Assembly (NCBI RefSeq): GCF_020075545.1
Contig: NZ_JAIQZK010000006.1
Span: forward strand, 1-64,000
DNA from: Nocardioides sp. TRM66260-LWL
Lineage (GTDB): Bacteria > Actinomycetota > Actinomycetes > Propionibacteriales > Nocardioidaceae
Length of the DNA: 64,000 nt
Direction of reading: 5' to 3'
Below are positions 8,048-16,542 of this stretch, piece by piece. The notes beneath the pieces are model-generated. The model did not search any database, was not told the DNA's origin, and was given only the letters and a program-made list of their open reading frames with translations. Every line of letters starts with the position of its first letter. Positions within the stretch are counted from its first letter, which is position 1. A program made the translations under genes and the position numbers.

Positions 8048-10993
8048 CTATTCCTCCTCGATGGACTGTTGTCGCTCGGAGATCCGGCCTCCTTCCGGAT
8101 TGGCGCTGAACCTGCCCAGATACGCGCGAGGGAAGGTGATGCTGGGCCAGTCGCCGTCGAGGTTGGGCGCGCGGCGACAGTCGGCGCAGATGACTGCGTA
8201 TCCGCTGGCCGCTACTTCGGGTAGGAGGACGGCATGGGTCGCGTAGCCATCGCAGTCCTCATGAGGGCAGCGGACCGGTCGCATGCGTGACTTGGCTGCG
8301 TCGGCGTACTCCAGGTAGCGCGGGCGACGGAAGCCGGCCTTGCGGGTGCGCGGTACGACGAAGTTGCGGATGTCCCGCGACGCGAGTCCTGTGGCCTCCA
8401 TGAGGTCGGCGACGAGGACGCCTGCCTCGTGGTCGGCCTCAACCTCGCAGAGCCGGATGAGTCGTCGGACCATCCGCACGTCGTCCGGCACGGCTGACTG
8501 TCCCCAGCGAAGGTCTGGGTTCAGGTAGGTGCTGCGGAGCAGTTCGAGATATTGAGGCGACGCGAGGACGTCGTCGGTCGACTGCCCGTTGACTAGTCTC
8601 CAGACTGCCTTGCGGACAAGCGGTAGGGGATGATCGACGAGGGCGCACTTGGCTCCCATGGCTGTGATGCCGTGTTCGATCAGCGCCGGCATGAGGTAGC
8701 GAGCGAATAGCGCATGCCGCTGGGTTCCGATGAAGGCAGCGACCTGGTCGACGGGCTGACCGTCGCCGAACACGCTGCCGAGCACGTGCGCCCGGTTGTC
8801 TTCCCAGGAGGTCGACAGGTTCCGCACACGACCGCCGAGCTCGAAGCTCGCGCGTCGACCGGCGACGGTGAGCAGACGGGCGGTGCACCGCCATGCGATT
8901 CCGTCGTAACGCAACTCGAAGCGCCAATCGTCCAACGCGCGATCGACCTGCTGGGCCATCGCCGTGGGGATGCGCCCGTAGTTGGCAGCGGCGCGTTCCA
9001 AAGCAGCGACCACGTAGGCCAACTGGTTGAACTGCCCGATCTCCCCTCGTTCTGATTGTGGATCCGGCGCAGCGGCGTCGATGGCGTCCAGCCGGACGCG
9101 GAGCGCATCGCGCTCGTTCGTCGCGTCTGCGATGACCTCCCTGAGTCGTTGGATTTCGCCTTCGTCGTCACGGCCGGCGGCTTTGGCCATCAGGCGGGTG
9201 CAACCGAGCAGCTCTGACTCCAAGGCGGCGATCTCCCGATTGATGCTCGCTCGCTGTGCTTCCCGGTCGAGCAACCGGCGGCCGCGGGCGTTGACGACGG
9301 TGACGGTGGCGATGTGCTCGGGGTCGATGACCTGACGGACCCGACGATCGAGCTCACGAGCGGCCGAGTCGCACAGCTCATCAAGGGCGAAGGTGGCGAT
9401 CCCATCGCTCCTGACCCACCCGCTCGGCGAGTCCGCGGGCTTCCGCATGAGCCGCACCGTCTGCCGACCGGACTGATTCCGGCGCGCCTTGGCGCCCATG
9501 ACCCAGCGGCTCGGACCGCTTTGTGCTGTAGCGGAATCCTCCACATTCCAATCGGAGAATGAGTGGATCGCCCGACGAAGACCGTCGTCTGCAGGGCGCC
9601 CACCGGCAGGGGACTCCTCGGTGAGCCGCCGTAGCATCTCAGCCCCCACCCGGCGCAGGAAGGTGTCGTTCATCCCGAACCGCGGCACCTCCTTGCCATC
9701 CACGACCGGCCACGGCCACGGCTCGGAGTCGATCCGAAACGCGCCGAGATGATCACCGTCGTAGCGAGGGACAGGAACGTGGCCGTCGACGCCCTTCGCC
9801 AGGATCCCCTTGATGTCGTTGTTGATTGCTCGCAGGTACCGCCCCGTGCGCAGCAGCTCGATCCGAGAGAGGTAATGGCGCACGTCCCAGTCGAAGACCT
9901 CGGCTGGATCCGCGCCGCTCTCATATCGCTGGATGCTCTCAGCAGACGGTGGTTTGGGCGGGCGACTCTTCGCCCGCGCGAAGAAGGGGCCGATCGCCGA
10001 ATGCCGCTGGCCGGGGGTCCTGAGCTCCTGATAGGTCTTACCGGGGTCACTGTGATCCTTACGGCGGATCAGCCCCCGCGTCTCCAGGTCAGCAAGCACG
10101 CCCGCCAGATCCTGCCAGCTCATGCCCTCCAGAAACGGACGGAACAACGCAGGGAACACCTCGATGTACTTCGGGTCGGCCTCCGGCCGAATGCCGCGCA
10201 CCGGGTCCTTGATCACGCGCCCGAACTCGTCGCGGGCGTGACGCCAGCCCTTGGGCATCCCCGAGTCCGGCACGATCGCGCCGCCCTCGGATGCCTTCTC
10301 CACCCGCTTGCCGGTCAGATGCGCTCGCCGGGAGAAGTCATCGTTGACCGCGAACAGCGACAGCACGCTCAGAGACAGCAACTCTCCCGGGTTCGAGAGG
10401 TCGTAGACCTTCTCCCCGAGCGCGAGCTTCACGTGACGCTGAAGGCACGCCTCCTTCAGCGTCACCCATCCGATCTCGCCACGCGCTGCCCGCGTCATGT
10501 CCTCAGCGAAGACGAGGGTCTGCATCGTCTTGAAGTGATTCAGTGCGGAGAGCACGCACCACGTCGCGGCGTTGGCGCCGGACCCGTCGTCGCGGGCGAT
10601 GTGCTGCTGCGTAGCCGAGAGAGTCATGCTGATCAGGACGGTCGCGCCGCGTCGGACGATCGCGACCACCCGCTCCTGCTTGGTCAGCGATGGATGGATG
10701 TCGGCGAGCGCGACCCAGACGATCCCGTGTTGACGTGCCAGCTCGAGGTTCCGGGGATCCCACGCCTCGGCCGGAATGGCAGTGATGGCCTGCGCGTCGG
10801 GGCTCCGCCACGAGTCGAGAACGGCAGAGCGTTGACCCCCGGCTCCCGTCGAATCGTTCACTGAGAATCGTGAGCACAGCACGGTCTCGACAGGACCTTC
10901 ATCAACCCTCATCGGGTCGAGCTTCGGGTAGGCGGCTGCCTCGAAGGCGTGGGCCAGCGGCAGGTAGACCTGCGCCGCGGTGAAGTGGTTCAT
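8048..10993 (-). CDS. Divergent large serine recombinase
   Basis: 981 residues. From about residue 160 the order of motifs follows large serine recombinases. First is a degenerate catalytic helix region (VFAEDMTRAARGEIGW for the usual DRLSR). Next is a dimer-helix segment (LLSLSVLSLFAVNDDFSRR), then GGAIVPDSGMPKGW, then the 'recombinase' domain (YIEVFPALFRPFLEGMSWQD). A coiled coil follows at roughly 630-710. A C-terminal zinc-ribbon-like CPHEDC...CADC lies near 925-955. The N-terminus has CSRFSVND near residue 40, the only candidate for the RxS nucleophile motif, and an extra ~60 residues before GSG at about 137. Integrase/resolvase activity is likely by family but the active site is unusual. 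ATG 10993. Confidence 0.65.
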   Translation of the reverse strand: MNHFTAAQVYLPLAHAFEAAAYPKLDPMRVDEGPVETVLCSRFSVNDSTGAGGQRSAVLDSWRSPDAQAITAIPAEAWDPRNLELARQHGIVWVALADIHPSLTKQERVVAIVRRGATVLISMTLSATQQHIARDDGSGANAATWCVLSALNHFKTMQTLVFAEDMTRAARGEIGWVTLKEACLQRHVKLALGEKVYDLSNPGELLSLSVLSLFAVNDDFSRRAHLTGKRVEKASEGGAIVPDSGMPKGWRHARDEFGRVIKDPVRGIRPEADPKYIEVFPALFRPFLEGMSWQDLAGVLADLETRGLIRRKDHSDPGKTYQELRTPGQRHSAIGPFFARAKSRPPKPPSAESIQRYESGADPAEVFDWDVRHYLSRIELLRTGRYLRAINNDIKGILAKGVDGHVPVPRYDGDHLGAFRIDSEPWPWPVVDGKEVPRFGMNDTFLRRVGAEMLRRLTEESPAGGRPADDGLRRAIHSFSDWNVEDSATAQSGPSRWVMGAKARRNQSGRQTVRLMRKPADSPSGWVRSDGIATFALDELCDSAARELDRRVRQVIDPEHIATVTVVNARGRRLLDREAQRASINREIAALESELLGCTRLMAKAAGRDDEGEIQRLREVIADATNERDALRVRLDAIDAAAPDPQSERGEIGQFNQLAYVVAALERAAANYGRIPTAMAQQVDRALDDWRFELRYDGIAWRCTARLLTVAGRRASFELGGRVRNLSTSWEDNRAHVLGSVFGDGQPVDQVAAFIGTQRHALFARYLMPALIEHGITAMGAKCALVDHPLPLVRKAVWRLVNGQSTDDVLASPQYLELLRSTYLNPDLRWGQSAVPDDVRMVRRLIRLCEVEADHEAGVLVADLMEATGLASRDIRNFVVPRTRKAGFRRPRYLEYADAAKSRMRPVRCPHEDCDGYATHAVLLPEVAASGYAVICADCRRAPNLDGDWPSITFPRAYLGRFSANPEGGRISERQQSIEEE

Positions 10994-11154
10994 GTGAACC
11001 TCCAGTCAGAACAGGACGGACTCTCCGTCCCGACCACACCGTGCGCGGCCGAACGCATCTGGCAATGAGCTGGGCATTACTGCCGGACCCGATGGAGACG
11101 GTCCGCGGGTTGTACCTGCCCGATCTGCATGCGGCCCATTACCGAAACCGCAGG

Positions 11155-11355
11155 TCATGAGCCACTTCCGTGACAATCAGCGTCTGCGGAATTCAGCCTG
11201 CCCTCGTCTCGTATCCGGATCGGATGCGGAGCAGAGATCCGCAGCGGATCGAAATCCTCCAACTCGAGATAGGAGCAGGATCGGAGCATCTCGATGAGCT
11301 CGGCATAGGTGACGGTCTGAGGCAGGGGCTTGTCGCCCTCGAAGTGGGTACTCAT
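11155..11355 (-). CDS. Small hypothetical protein upstream of the recombinase
   Basis: 66 residues from ATG 11355 (MSTHFEGDKPLPQTVTYAEL). Acidic and soluble, ending ADADCHGSGS, with no recognisable domain. It is transcribed in the same direction as the serine recombinase, 161 bp upstream, and diverges from the PIN-GNAT gene. It could be an accessory or directionality factor of the recombinase, as these are small, but nothing in the sequence shows it. The absence of a clear ribosome site lowers confidence. Confidence 0.4.
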   Translation of the reverse strand: MSTHFEGDKPLPQTVTYAELIEMLRSCSYLELEDFDPLRISAPHPIRIRDEGRLNSADADCHGSGS

Positions 11356-11513
11356 ATCCGGGACCGTCCGCGACCCGCATTCCGGCGCAAGAGGATGTCT
11401 GCGGAGTTCAGGAGGAGTGTCTGCGACTGACCCAGACGATAGGTCGTAGTCGCGCCGATTAGGTTTAGCAGGGACAGCAGAAGTCCCACCAACGTGGCCG
11501 GTCTTCGCGCACC

Positions 11514-13055
11514 ATGAGGTGTATGACTGGTTCCGCCAGCCAGGCATCCCGCCTGCGTCTGCTCCTGGACTCCAACGTCGTGATCGCGGTGGAGCCCTAC
11601 GGAGGCGTCCTCGAATCAGGCATGCGGAGCGCAGTCAAGCTGCTCCGTCTGGCCAACGAGCAAGGACACCTGCTGTGCGTCGCGCCTGCGACCCGGGACG
11701 ACGTGCTCCAAGTGAAGGACGTGACCAAGCGCGAGCAGCGTCTGGCTGAGCTCGAGAAGTTCCATGTTCTTCAGGAGGTACCTCTGCCGGCCGCGCTAGT
11801 CGAGGTCGCCGGCAGCAGCGACGCCGGCAGCAACGACCATCGCGACCTGCGAATCATCGCCGCGTTGTACGCCGGTGCGGCGACGTATCTAGTCAGTGAC
11901 GACTACAAACTTCGCAAGCGCGCCGAACGCGCAGGCCTCGCTGAGCGGGTGATGACGCTCGAGGACGCTGTCGGGCTCCTTGTGCAGTTTGCGCCAGCCG
12001 AGGTGCCGCCGCCGCCACGTGTCAGCAAGCCCGCTACCTACACGTTGCGCACCGACGACCCGATTTTCGACAGTCTTCGAGAAGACTACGACGGCTTCGA
12101 CGCATGGTTCGAGAAGGTTCGCGCCCAGAGCGAGTCCCGGTCTTGCTATCTCATCGAGGAGGGGGGCCGGCATGCTGCTTTAGCCCTGATCAAGCCAGAG
12201 CCCGAATGCGAGTACGACGGACTGGCGCAGCCCGTTGTGAAGATCTGTACATTCAAAGTGTCGGCCAACCACGCGGACGTGAAGTTCGGCGAACTTCTGC
12301 TCAAGGCCATCCTCACGGACGCGGCCGAGTCGCCTACAGCGACGCTGTACGTCGAAGTGCTCCCCACGCACCCTGAGGTGATCGGGTTCCTCCAGAACTT
12401 CGGATTCTTCGACACCGGTCACAGAAACGCGCGGGGTGAGCAGGTCCTCGCCAAGTCGTTGCAGCCCATCGGCGATCAGACCGACGACCAGCTCACCGAT
12501 CTCGACTTCCACATCCGATACGGGCCACCCGCACTGCGCTGCAGACAGCAGATCTTTGTGGTGCCGATCGAGCCGCGCTGGCACGACCAGTTGTTTCCCG
12601 AACAGGCGCCGGAGCGTCGTTCGGAGCAGCTGGAGCTCTTCGATGCTGGAGCGCCGGAGACCCAGCCCTGGGGCAACGCGTTACGCAAGGCCTACCTCTG
12701 CAACAGCCCATCCAAGCAAATCTGCAGCGGCGACGTGCTCCTCTTCTACCGCTCCGGTGACCGCAAGAGCATCTCCGCCGTCGGCATCGTAGAGGAGACG
12801 CTGCGCTCAGCCGACGCGGACGAGGTGGTCCAGTTCGTAGGCAGGCGCACGGTGTACTCCGCCGCGGAAATCTCACACATGGCCCGGAGTGTCCGCGGCG
12901 TGCTGTCGGTTCGGTTCAGGCAAGATCGGTTCCAGGAGCCACCGTGGACCTTCGAGCAGCTTCTTGCTGCTCAAGTGCTTCGAAGTTGGCCGCAGTCGAT
13001 TACCAAGCTAACGGGAGCAAGTGCCGCATGGGTGAGGGAACGGCTGGCCGAGTAG
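11514..13055 (+). CDS. PIN - GNAT - PUA/EVE-like fusion protein
   Basis: 513 residues with three modules. Residues 14-160 form a PIN-like nuclease domain: first Asp in LLLDSNVVIA (D19), further acids around NDHRDLR (107-112) and SDDYKLRKRA (128-137). Residues 175-315 resemble a GNAT acetyltransferase, with the KICTFKVSANHADVKFGELL strand-loop-helix and the late LQNFGFFDTGHR. Residues about 340-485 form a PUA/EVE-like nucleotide-binding fold (SGDVLLFYRSGD, SAVGIVEETL). PIN domains cleave RNA, so a combined RNA-cleaving and modifying enzyme is plausible. It overlaps the ASCH gene by 28 bp. An ATG at 11523 with AGGTG close upstream is an alternative start. Confidence 0.7.
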   Translation: MRCMTGSASQASRLRLLLDSNVVIAVEPYGGVLESGMRSAVKLLRLANEQGHLLCVAPATRDDVLQVKDVTKREQRLAELEKFHVLQEVPLPAALVEVAGSSDAGSNDHRDLRIIAALYAGAATYLVSDDYKLRKRAERAGLAERVMTLEDAVGLLVQFAPAEVPPPPRVSKPATYTLRTDDPIFDSLREDYDGFDAWFEKVRAQSESRSCYLIEEGGRHAALALIKPEPECEYDGLAQPVVKICTFKVSANHADVKFGELLLKAILTDAAESPTATLYVEVLPTHPEVIGFLQNFGFFDTGHRNARGEQVLAKSLQPIGDQTDDQLTDLDFHIRYGPPALRCRQQIFVVPIEPRWHDQLFPEQAPERRSEQLELFDAGAPETQPWGNALRKAYLCNSPSKQICSGDVLLFYRSGDRKSISAVGIVEETLRSADADEVVQFVGRRTVYSAAEISHMARSVRGVLSVRFRQDRFQEPPWTFEQLLAAQVLRSWPQSITKLTGASAAWVRERLAE

Positions 13056-13492
13056 CCCTGATGGCGATCCGGCCGCAGTACGCCCAGGCGATCCTCACCG
13101 GCGCGAAGACCGTTGAGTTCCGCAAGCGTGGACTCGCCGACGACGTAGACACAGTCCTTGTCTACGAGACCGCCCCCACCCGATCCGTTGTGGGCGTGTT
13201 CAAGGTCGACGACACCGTGCGCATGAGCCCGCGCGGGCTGTGGCGACGCTTCGGCTCTGTCGGGGCCATCGCGCGCGGTGACTTTATGAGCTACTACGAC
13301 ACAAGTCCGACGGCCGTCGGTCTCGTTGTGGGGACGGTGGTTAGCTTGAGAGTCCCCGTTCCGCTATCCGAGTTGCGACCCTCACCACCAGTCCCGCAGA
13401 GCTTCAGCTACCTACCCGCTGACGTGCTCGAGCAGATCTACGTCATCCAGGCACGGCATATCACTTCCGAATCCGCCCTCTTCACCGCTTGA
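13028..13492 (+). CDS. ASCH domain protein
   Basis: 154 residues from ATG 13028, with GGGAG ten bases upstream. The ASCH/PUA-like signature is clear: MAIRPQYAQAILTGAKTVEF, then RKRG, VLVYETAPTRSVVGVFKV and a C-terminal PVPLSEL...PPQSFSYL segment. ASCH domains bind nucleic acid or nucleotides, and some are hydrolases. An internal ATG at 13061, just after the upstream stop, is a possible alternative start. The overlap with the PIN-GNAT fusion indicates co-translation and a joint function. Confidence 0.8.
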   Translation: MGEGTAGRVALMAIRPQYAQAILTGAKTVEFRKRGLADDVDTVLVYETAPTRSVVGVFKVDDTVRMSPRGLWRRFGSVGAIARGDFMSYYDTSPTAVGLVVGTVVSLRVPVPLSELRPSPPVPQSFSYLPADVLEQIYVIQARHITSESALFTA

Positions 13493-13591
13493 GGTCGCAA
13501 AGCAACACATTGTCGATGCGGGCCGCACGAGCGGATTCGCAGCAAGGGTTGGCGGAGTAACGTACCGCGGGCCGCGCTCGAGTCACGCGCC

Positions 13592-15634
13592 CTACTGCCG
13601 CGGGGAGCGGCGACGACGGAGCGGACGGGCTTCGACGTAACGCTCGATGCTCGAGCGCGTCACCGATCCGATCCCGCCGTGGAACAAGATGTCGCCCTTC
13701 AGGTCCCCACGCGCAATGAGTGCTCTGACTGTTCGCGAGGTGGTGCCGAGGAGGTTTGCCGCGACGGGAACGCTGAGCGCTCGCTCGCGCAAGGCGGTCT
13801 GCTCTCGGAAGTAGGAGCGCGCGAGATCTGCCTGCTCCGGACTGATGGCAAGGAAGGCACCATCTTTGGTCTCGAGGGTCATGCCGAGCTGACGAGTGAG
13901 GTAGTGCCGGATCCGGTCCTTGGACTCGCCGATCTCCTCGGCCAGGGCGGTCAGGTCGGATCCGCGGTTCTGGAGTCGGATGACTTCCTCCATCGGTATC
14001 CGCATCGGGGCTCGTCCGTTGGCGGTGCCCGGCACGGTCTCGAGCTTCCCCTCTCGGCGCAGCTGACGGAGGTAATGCGGAGTCAAGCCGGTGAGGGAGG
14101 CTGCGTCGTTGACATCGAGACCATCGTCCGTGGGGCGGACGAGCCAACCGGCGTTGAGCAGGACCTCTTCGATGTGCTCGCGCCGCTCCTGGAGGACGAA
14201 TTGATTGCCCGTCGTGCACGAGATGGACGTCGGAACCAGCAGACCGTTGGGGAGATAGCGCTCGATCTGGGATGCCATGACGTCGGCGGCTTCGGCAGCC
14301 GCACGGAACTCGGGATCGTCGAGCATGTAAGAGCGGTGAATCACTCGATTTCCTGGCGCGTGGCCGAGGGCTGTCTCGACCTTCTCGATGACCATGCCCT
14401 CGGCGAGGAGGTCGGTCGAGAACGACTTGCGCATCTTGTGCGGGGTGACCTTTACAGGCTCACCCGACGCCGCGTCGGACCGACTGAAGAACTCATCGTC
14501 AAGGACCACGGTGAGCCCTTCGCGTGTGGCCGCCTTCTCCAGCGCGTCGCGGAATCCCCCCTGTCCTCCTCCGAGCGCCTTGAGCGGCGGCACCAGACGC
14601 TCCTTGGGGTCGAGGACGTCGTCGTCCAGGTGGAAGGCGTCGATGATGACGCGGATCATCACCATCATCGCCTCAGGCACGACGAGCACTCGCCGGGAGT
14701 CATTCTTCGCGTTGTCGCGGTGCTGAACGGTCTCCGTGGTGCCGTCATCTGTGCGCAGCTTCATGTTGTGTCCGCCTTGCGACTGGACCACCAGCAGACC
14801 GCCCGACCCGACTCCGAGGTCTCTGACATCCTCGACAAGGAGCCCGTAGGCCTCACTGATGCGAAGACCGCAGATGCGCAGTAGAAAGAGGACCAACTGG
14901 TGAACGACGTGCATGTGACGGGCAAGACGACCGGTCTCGGACAAGGTGGTCGAACGGCTCCGGCGCGACTCACCGGACCCCCGACGACGAGGAGGCTCCA
15001 CCTCGAGCAGCAGAGGATCGATTGGGTAGCCGCCGCTGTAGCCGGCGAACTTCATGGCCTTTCGAAGGGAGGTGCAGGCGTCGACGAGCGTCTTGCGGTT
15101 CCAGACCCCCATCGGCTTGTGGTCCGCCGGACGCCGCCTCGGGGAGCGATCCGGCTTGGGGACCAGCTCCTTCATCAGCTCCCTGTACATACGGCGGACG
15201 TCCTCGACGTTGAGGCACCGCAGGCACTTGTCCTCGGCGACCATCCAGGCAGCGAAGGTCGCCAGTTGGCGCTCCACGCCCTCTTGTCGCTCGGGTCCGC
15301 CACGGCCGTCCTCGACGTACTCCCGGTGGACCCAGATCGGCGCGACGAGTCGGAGTGAGGCGTTCGGGTCATCGCACCGGCACGCGGCCCGATCAGCAGG
15401 AGGCGTGGAGACGCGCTCCTTCTCGGCCGGCGTGGGCTTACGCGAAGCCGCGACGGCCTCCGTGGTGCCTGTAGCTGCGCGCTCCTTGATGGCCACTTCG
15501 AGCCACTGCCGGGCCTGCTTCTCGGTTCGGAAGGTCTTCGTGGTCCTCTTCGTGCTGCCCTGCCTGACCGGCAGCGAGGCTTCCCAGGAGCCTGCCGCGG
15601 TCTTGCGCACGCTGCCCGTCAGTGGCCGGCTCAT
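13592..15634 (-). CDS. Tyrosine recombinase (integrase) with C-terminal DNA-binding extension
   Basis: 680 residues. An arm-binding-like N-terminus (GSWEASLPVRQGS...) is followed by a core-binding domain with an inserted CRCDD/CLRC cysteine pattern. The catalytic domain has Arg in CGLRISEAYG (R258), Lys near NAKNDSRR (310), HxxR in TPHKMRKS (H399, R402), His in LGHAPGNR (H425) and the nucleophile Tyr in HRSYM (Y436). All catalytic residues are present, so it should be active. Beyond 440 is an unusual ~240-residue extension with two MerR/HTH_17-like motifs (SLTGLTPHYLRQLRREGKL; AANLLGTTSRTVRALIARGD). The start overlaps the upstream Xis-like gene by four bases. It lies about 730 bp from tRNA-Tyr. 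Confidence 0.9.
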   Translation of the reverse strand: MSRPLTGSVRKTAAGSWEASLPVRQGSTKRTTKTFRTEKQARQWLEVAIKERAATGTTEAVAASRKPTPAEKERVSTPPADRAACRCDDPNASLRLVAPIWVHREYVEDGRGGPERQEGVERQLATFAAWMVAEDKCLRCLNVEDVRRMYRELMKELVPKPDRSPRRRPADHKPMGVWNRKTLVDACTSLRKAMKFAGYSGGYPIDPLLLEVEPPRRRGSGESRRSRSTTLSETGRLARHMHVVHQLVLFLLRICGLRISEAYGLLVEDVRDLGVGSGGLLVVQSQGGHNMKLRTDDGTTETVQHRDNAKNDSRRVLVVPEAMMVMIRVIIDAFHLDDDVLDPKERLVPPLKALGGGQGGFRDALEKAATREGLTVVLDDEFFSRSDAASGEPVKVTPHKMRKSFSTDLLAEGMVIEKVETALGHAPGNRVIHRSYMLDDPEFRAAAEAADVMASQIERYLPNGLLVPTSISCTTGNQFVLQERREHIEEVLLNAGWLVRPTDDGLDVNDAASLTGLTPHYLRQLRREGKLETVPGTANGRAPMRIPMEEVIRLQNRGSDLTALAEEIGESKDRIRHYLTRQLGMTLETKDGAFLAISPEQADLARSYFREQTALRERALSVPVAANLLGTTSRTVRALIARGDLKGDILFHGGIGSVTRSSIERYVEARPLRRRRSPRQ

Positions 15635-16017
15635 CGGCTGTGGTCCGATCCGAGCAGCTGGATCACCATCTTGAGGCTCTCGATGTGGCGGTCTCGCTCG
15701 TCGGCGAGCGCCTGGAGAGCGGCCAACTGGTCTCGCAGTTGCGCCACCGAGGAGGCGTCGTCGTCGATCGCTGTCGGTGCTTGTGCCTGCCCGGGCGTCA
15801 AGCAGGCGGCCACCGAAGGGTCAAGGTCTCCTGCTGCGATCAGGTCGCCGACCGGCACGCTCCAGGAGCGACGCCCAGTCGTGGCCTGGATGGCGCCTGG
15901 GTAGTTGCCCTCCTGGCAGCGCCGCAGAAGCGTGCTGCGATCCAAACCGGTACGCGCGGCGGCGTCGCCGAGAGAGAGTCGGCCACCGGCAGAGGCGGCG
16001 AGTGCGTGATCGTTCAT
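15631..16017 (-). CDS. Excisionase-like HTH protein
   Basis: 128 residues from ATG 16017. An N-terminal MerR/Xis-type helix-turn-helix (LSLGDAAARTGLDRSTLLRR) is followed by GAIQATTGRRSWSVPVGDL, the pattern of 'wing plus strand' seen in small element-encoded regulators. The C-terminal 40 residues form a coiled coil (VAQLRDQLAALQALADERD). Its stop overlaps the integrase start (ATGA). Such proteins set the direction of recombination or repress the integrase operon. No Shine-Dalgarno is visible, so the start could lie elsewhere or the mRNA may be leaderless. Confidence 0.65.
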   Translation of the reverse strand: MNDHALAASAGGRLSLGDAAARTGLDRSTLLRRCQEGNYPGAIQATTGRRSWSVPVGDLIAAGDLDPSVAACLTPGQAQAPTAIDDDASSVAQLRDQLAALQALADERDRHIESLKMVIQLLGSDHSR

Positions 16018-16058
16018 GTGGCCGGACCGTCCGAGGCGCGGCTGGCCCGACAATCGCT

Positions 16059-16076
16059 GCACAGGTCGACCTGTGC
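16059..16076. promoter_or_regulatory. 18-base perfect palindrome, candidate operator or arm site
   Basis: GCACAGGTCGACCTGTGC is a perfect inverted repeat 42 bp upstream of the Xis-like gene's start. It is placed to act as an operator for the xis-int operon or as an integrase/Xis arm site. Half sites recur at 16162 and 16201. Confidence 0.5.
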
Positions 16077-16317
16077 GATCGCGCTCGAAGGGCATCCGTG
16101 ACGCCTGGCGGGGTCCGCTGACGGACGTCTGCCGACGCGTAGGCCTCGTGCCGTCGTGTCGTGCACAGGTGGGGGCGGGGCCGCTCAGGTCTCGGGTCTG
16201 GACCTGTGCGCCGATCTCGACAATCGGGGCAGCCGACACCGACAATGAAACAGGGAGACCGGAAAATCTATGGCGATCCGCCCGGCAGGCCGGAAGATCT
16301 CCGGCCATACGCCAAGA

Positions 16318-16336
16318 GCCCCGCACGAAGCGGGGC
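16318..16336 (-). terminator. Hairpin downstream of tRNA-Tyr
   Basis: Seven-base perfect stem GCCCCGC / GCGGGGC with loop ACGAA, about 29 bp beyond the 3' end of tRNA-Tyr. It is the likely tRNA terminator, although no T tract follows. If the integration crossover is in the tRNA 3' end, this hairpin belongs to the incoming element. Confidence 0.5.
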
Positions 16337-16364
16337 CCTCGGAGGTACTCTGAACAGTGAATCG

Positions 16365-16445
16365 TGGCAGGTGCAGGATTCGAACCTGCGAAGCTTTCGC
16401 GACGGATTTACAGTCCGCTCCCATTGGCCGCTCGGGCAACCTGCC
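16365..16445 (-). tRNA. tRNA-Tyr (anticodon GTA)
   Basis: 81 bases read on the minus strand. The seven-pair acceptor stem is GGCAGGT/ACCTGCC with discriminator A. The D-arm contains GAGCGGCC, the anticodon loop is CTGTAAA with anticodon GTA, a long class II variable arm (GCGAAAGC core) is present, and the T-loop is GGTTCGAATCC. A long variable arm is normal for bacterial tRNA-Tyr. No CCA is encoded. The 3' end faces the integrase module, so this tRNA is the likely attachment site; the gene remains complete on this side. Confidence 0.95.
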
Positions 16446-16542
16446 GGGCGTCTGGCCCGGGCTCGTTTGGCCCCGGCGCGACGAGGCGAAACAATAGCGC
16501 AGCCCGTCCGCCCGTCCCGAATCTGCGCTAGGAGCCTCCATC

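Larger units (their letters stand above)
16018..16364. other. Putative att region with repeated arm-type sites
   Basis: This 347-base gap between the Xis-like gene and tRNA-Tyr has no convincing gene. It holds an 18-base perfect palindrome at 16059-16076. Related half sites occur at 16162-16170 (TGCACAGGT) and 16201-16210 (GACCTGTGCG). A short repeated word CGACAAT is seen near 16049, 16217 and 16239. Such repeats between an integrase operon and its tRNA target are what arm-binding or regulatory sites look like. The role is inferred. Confidence 0.45.
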
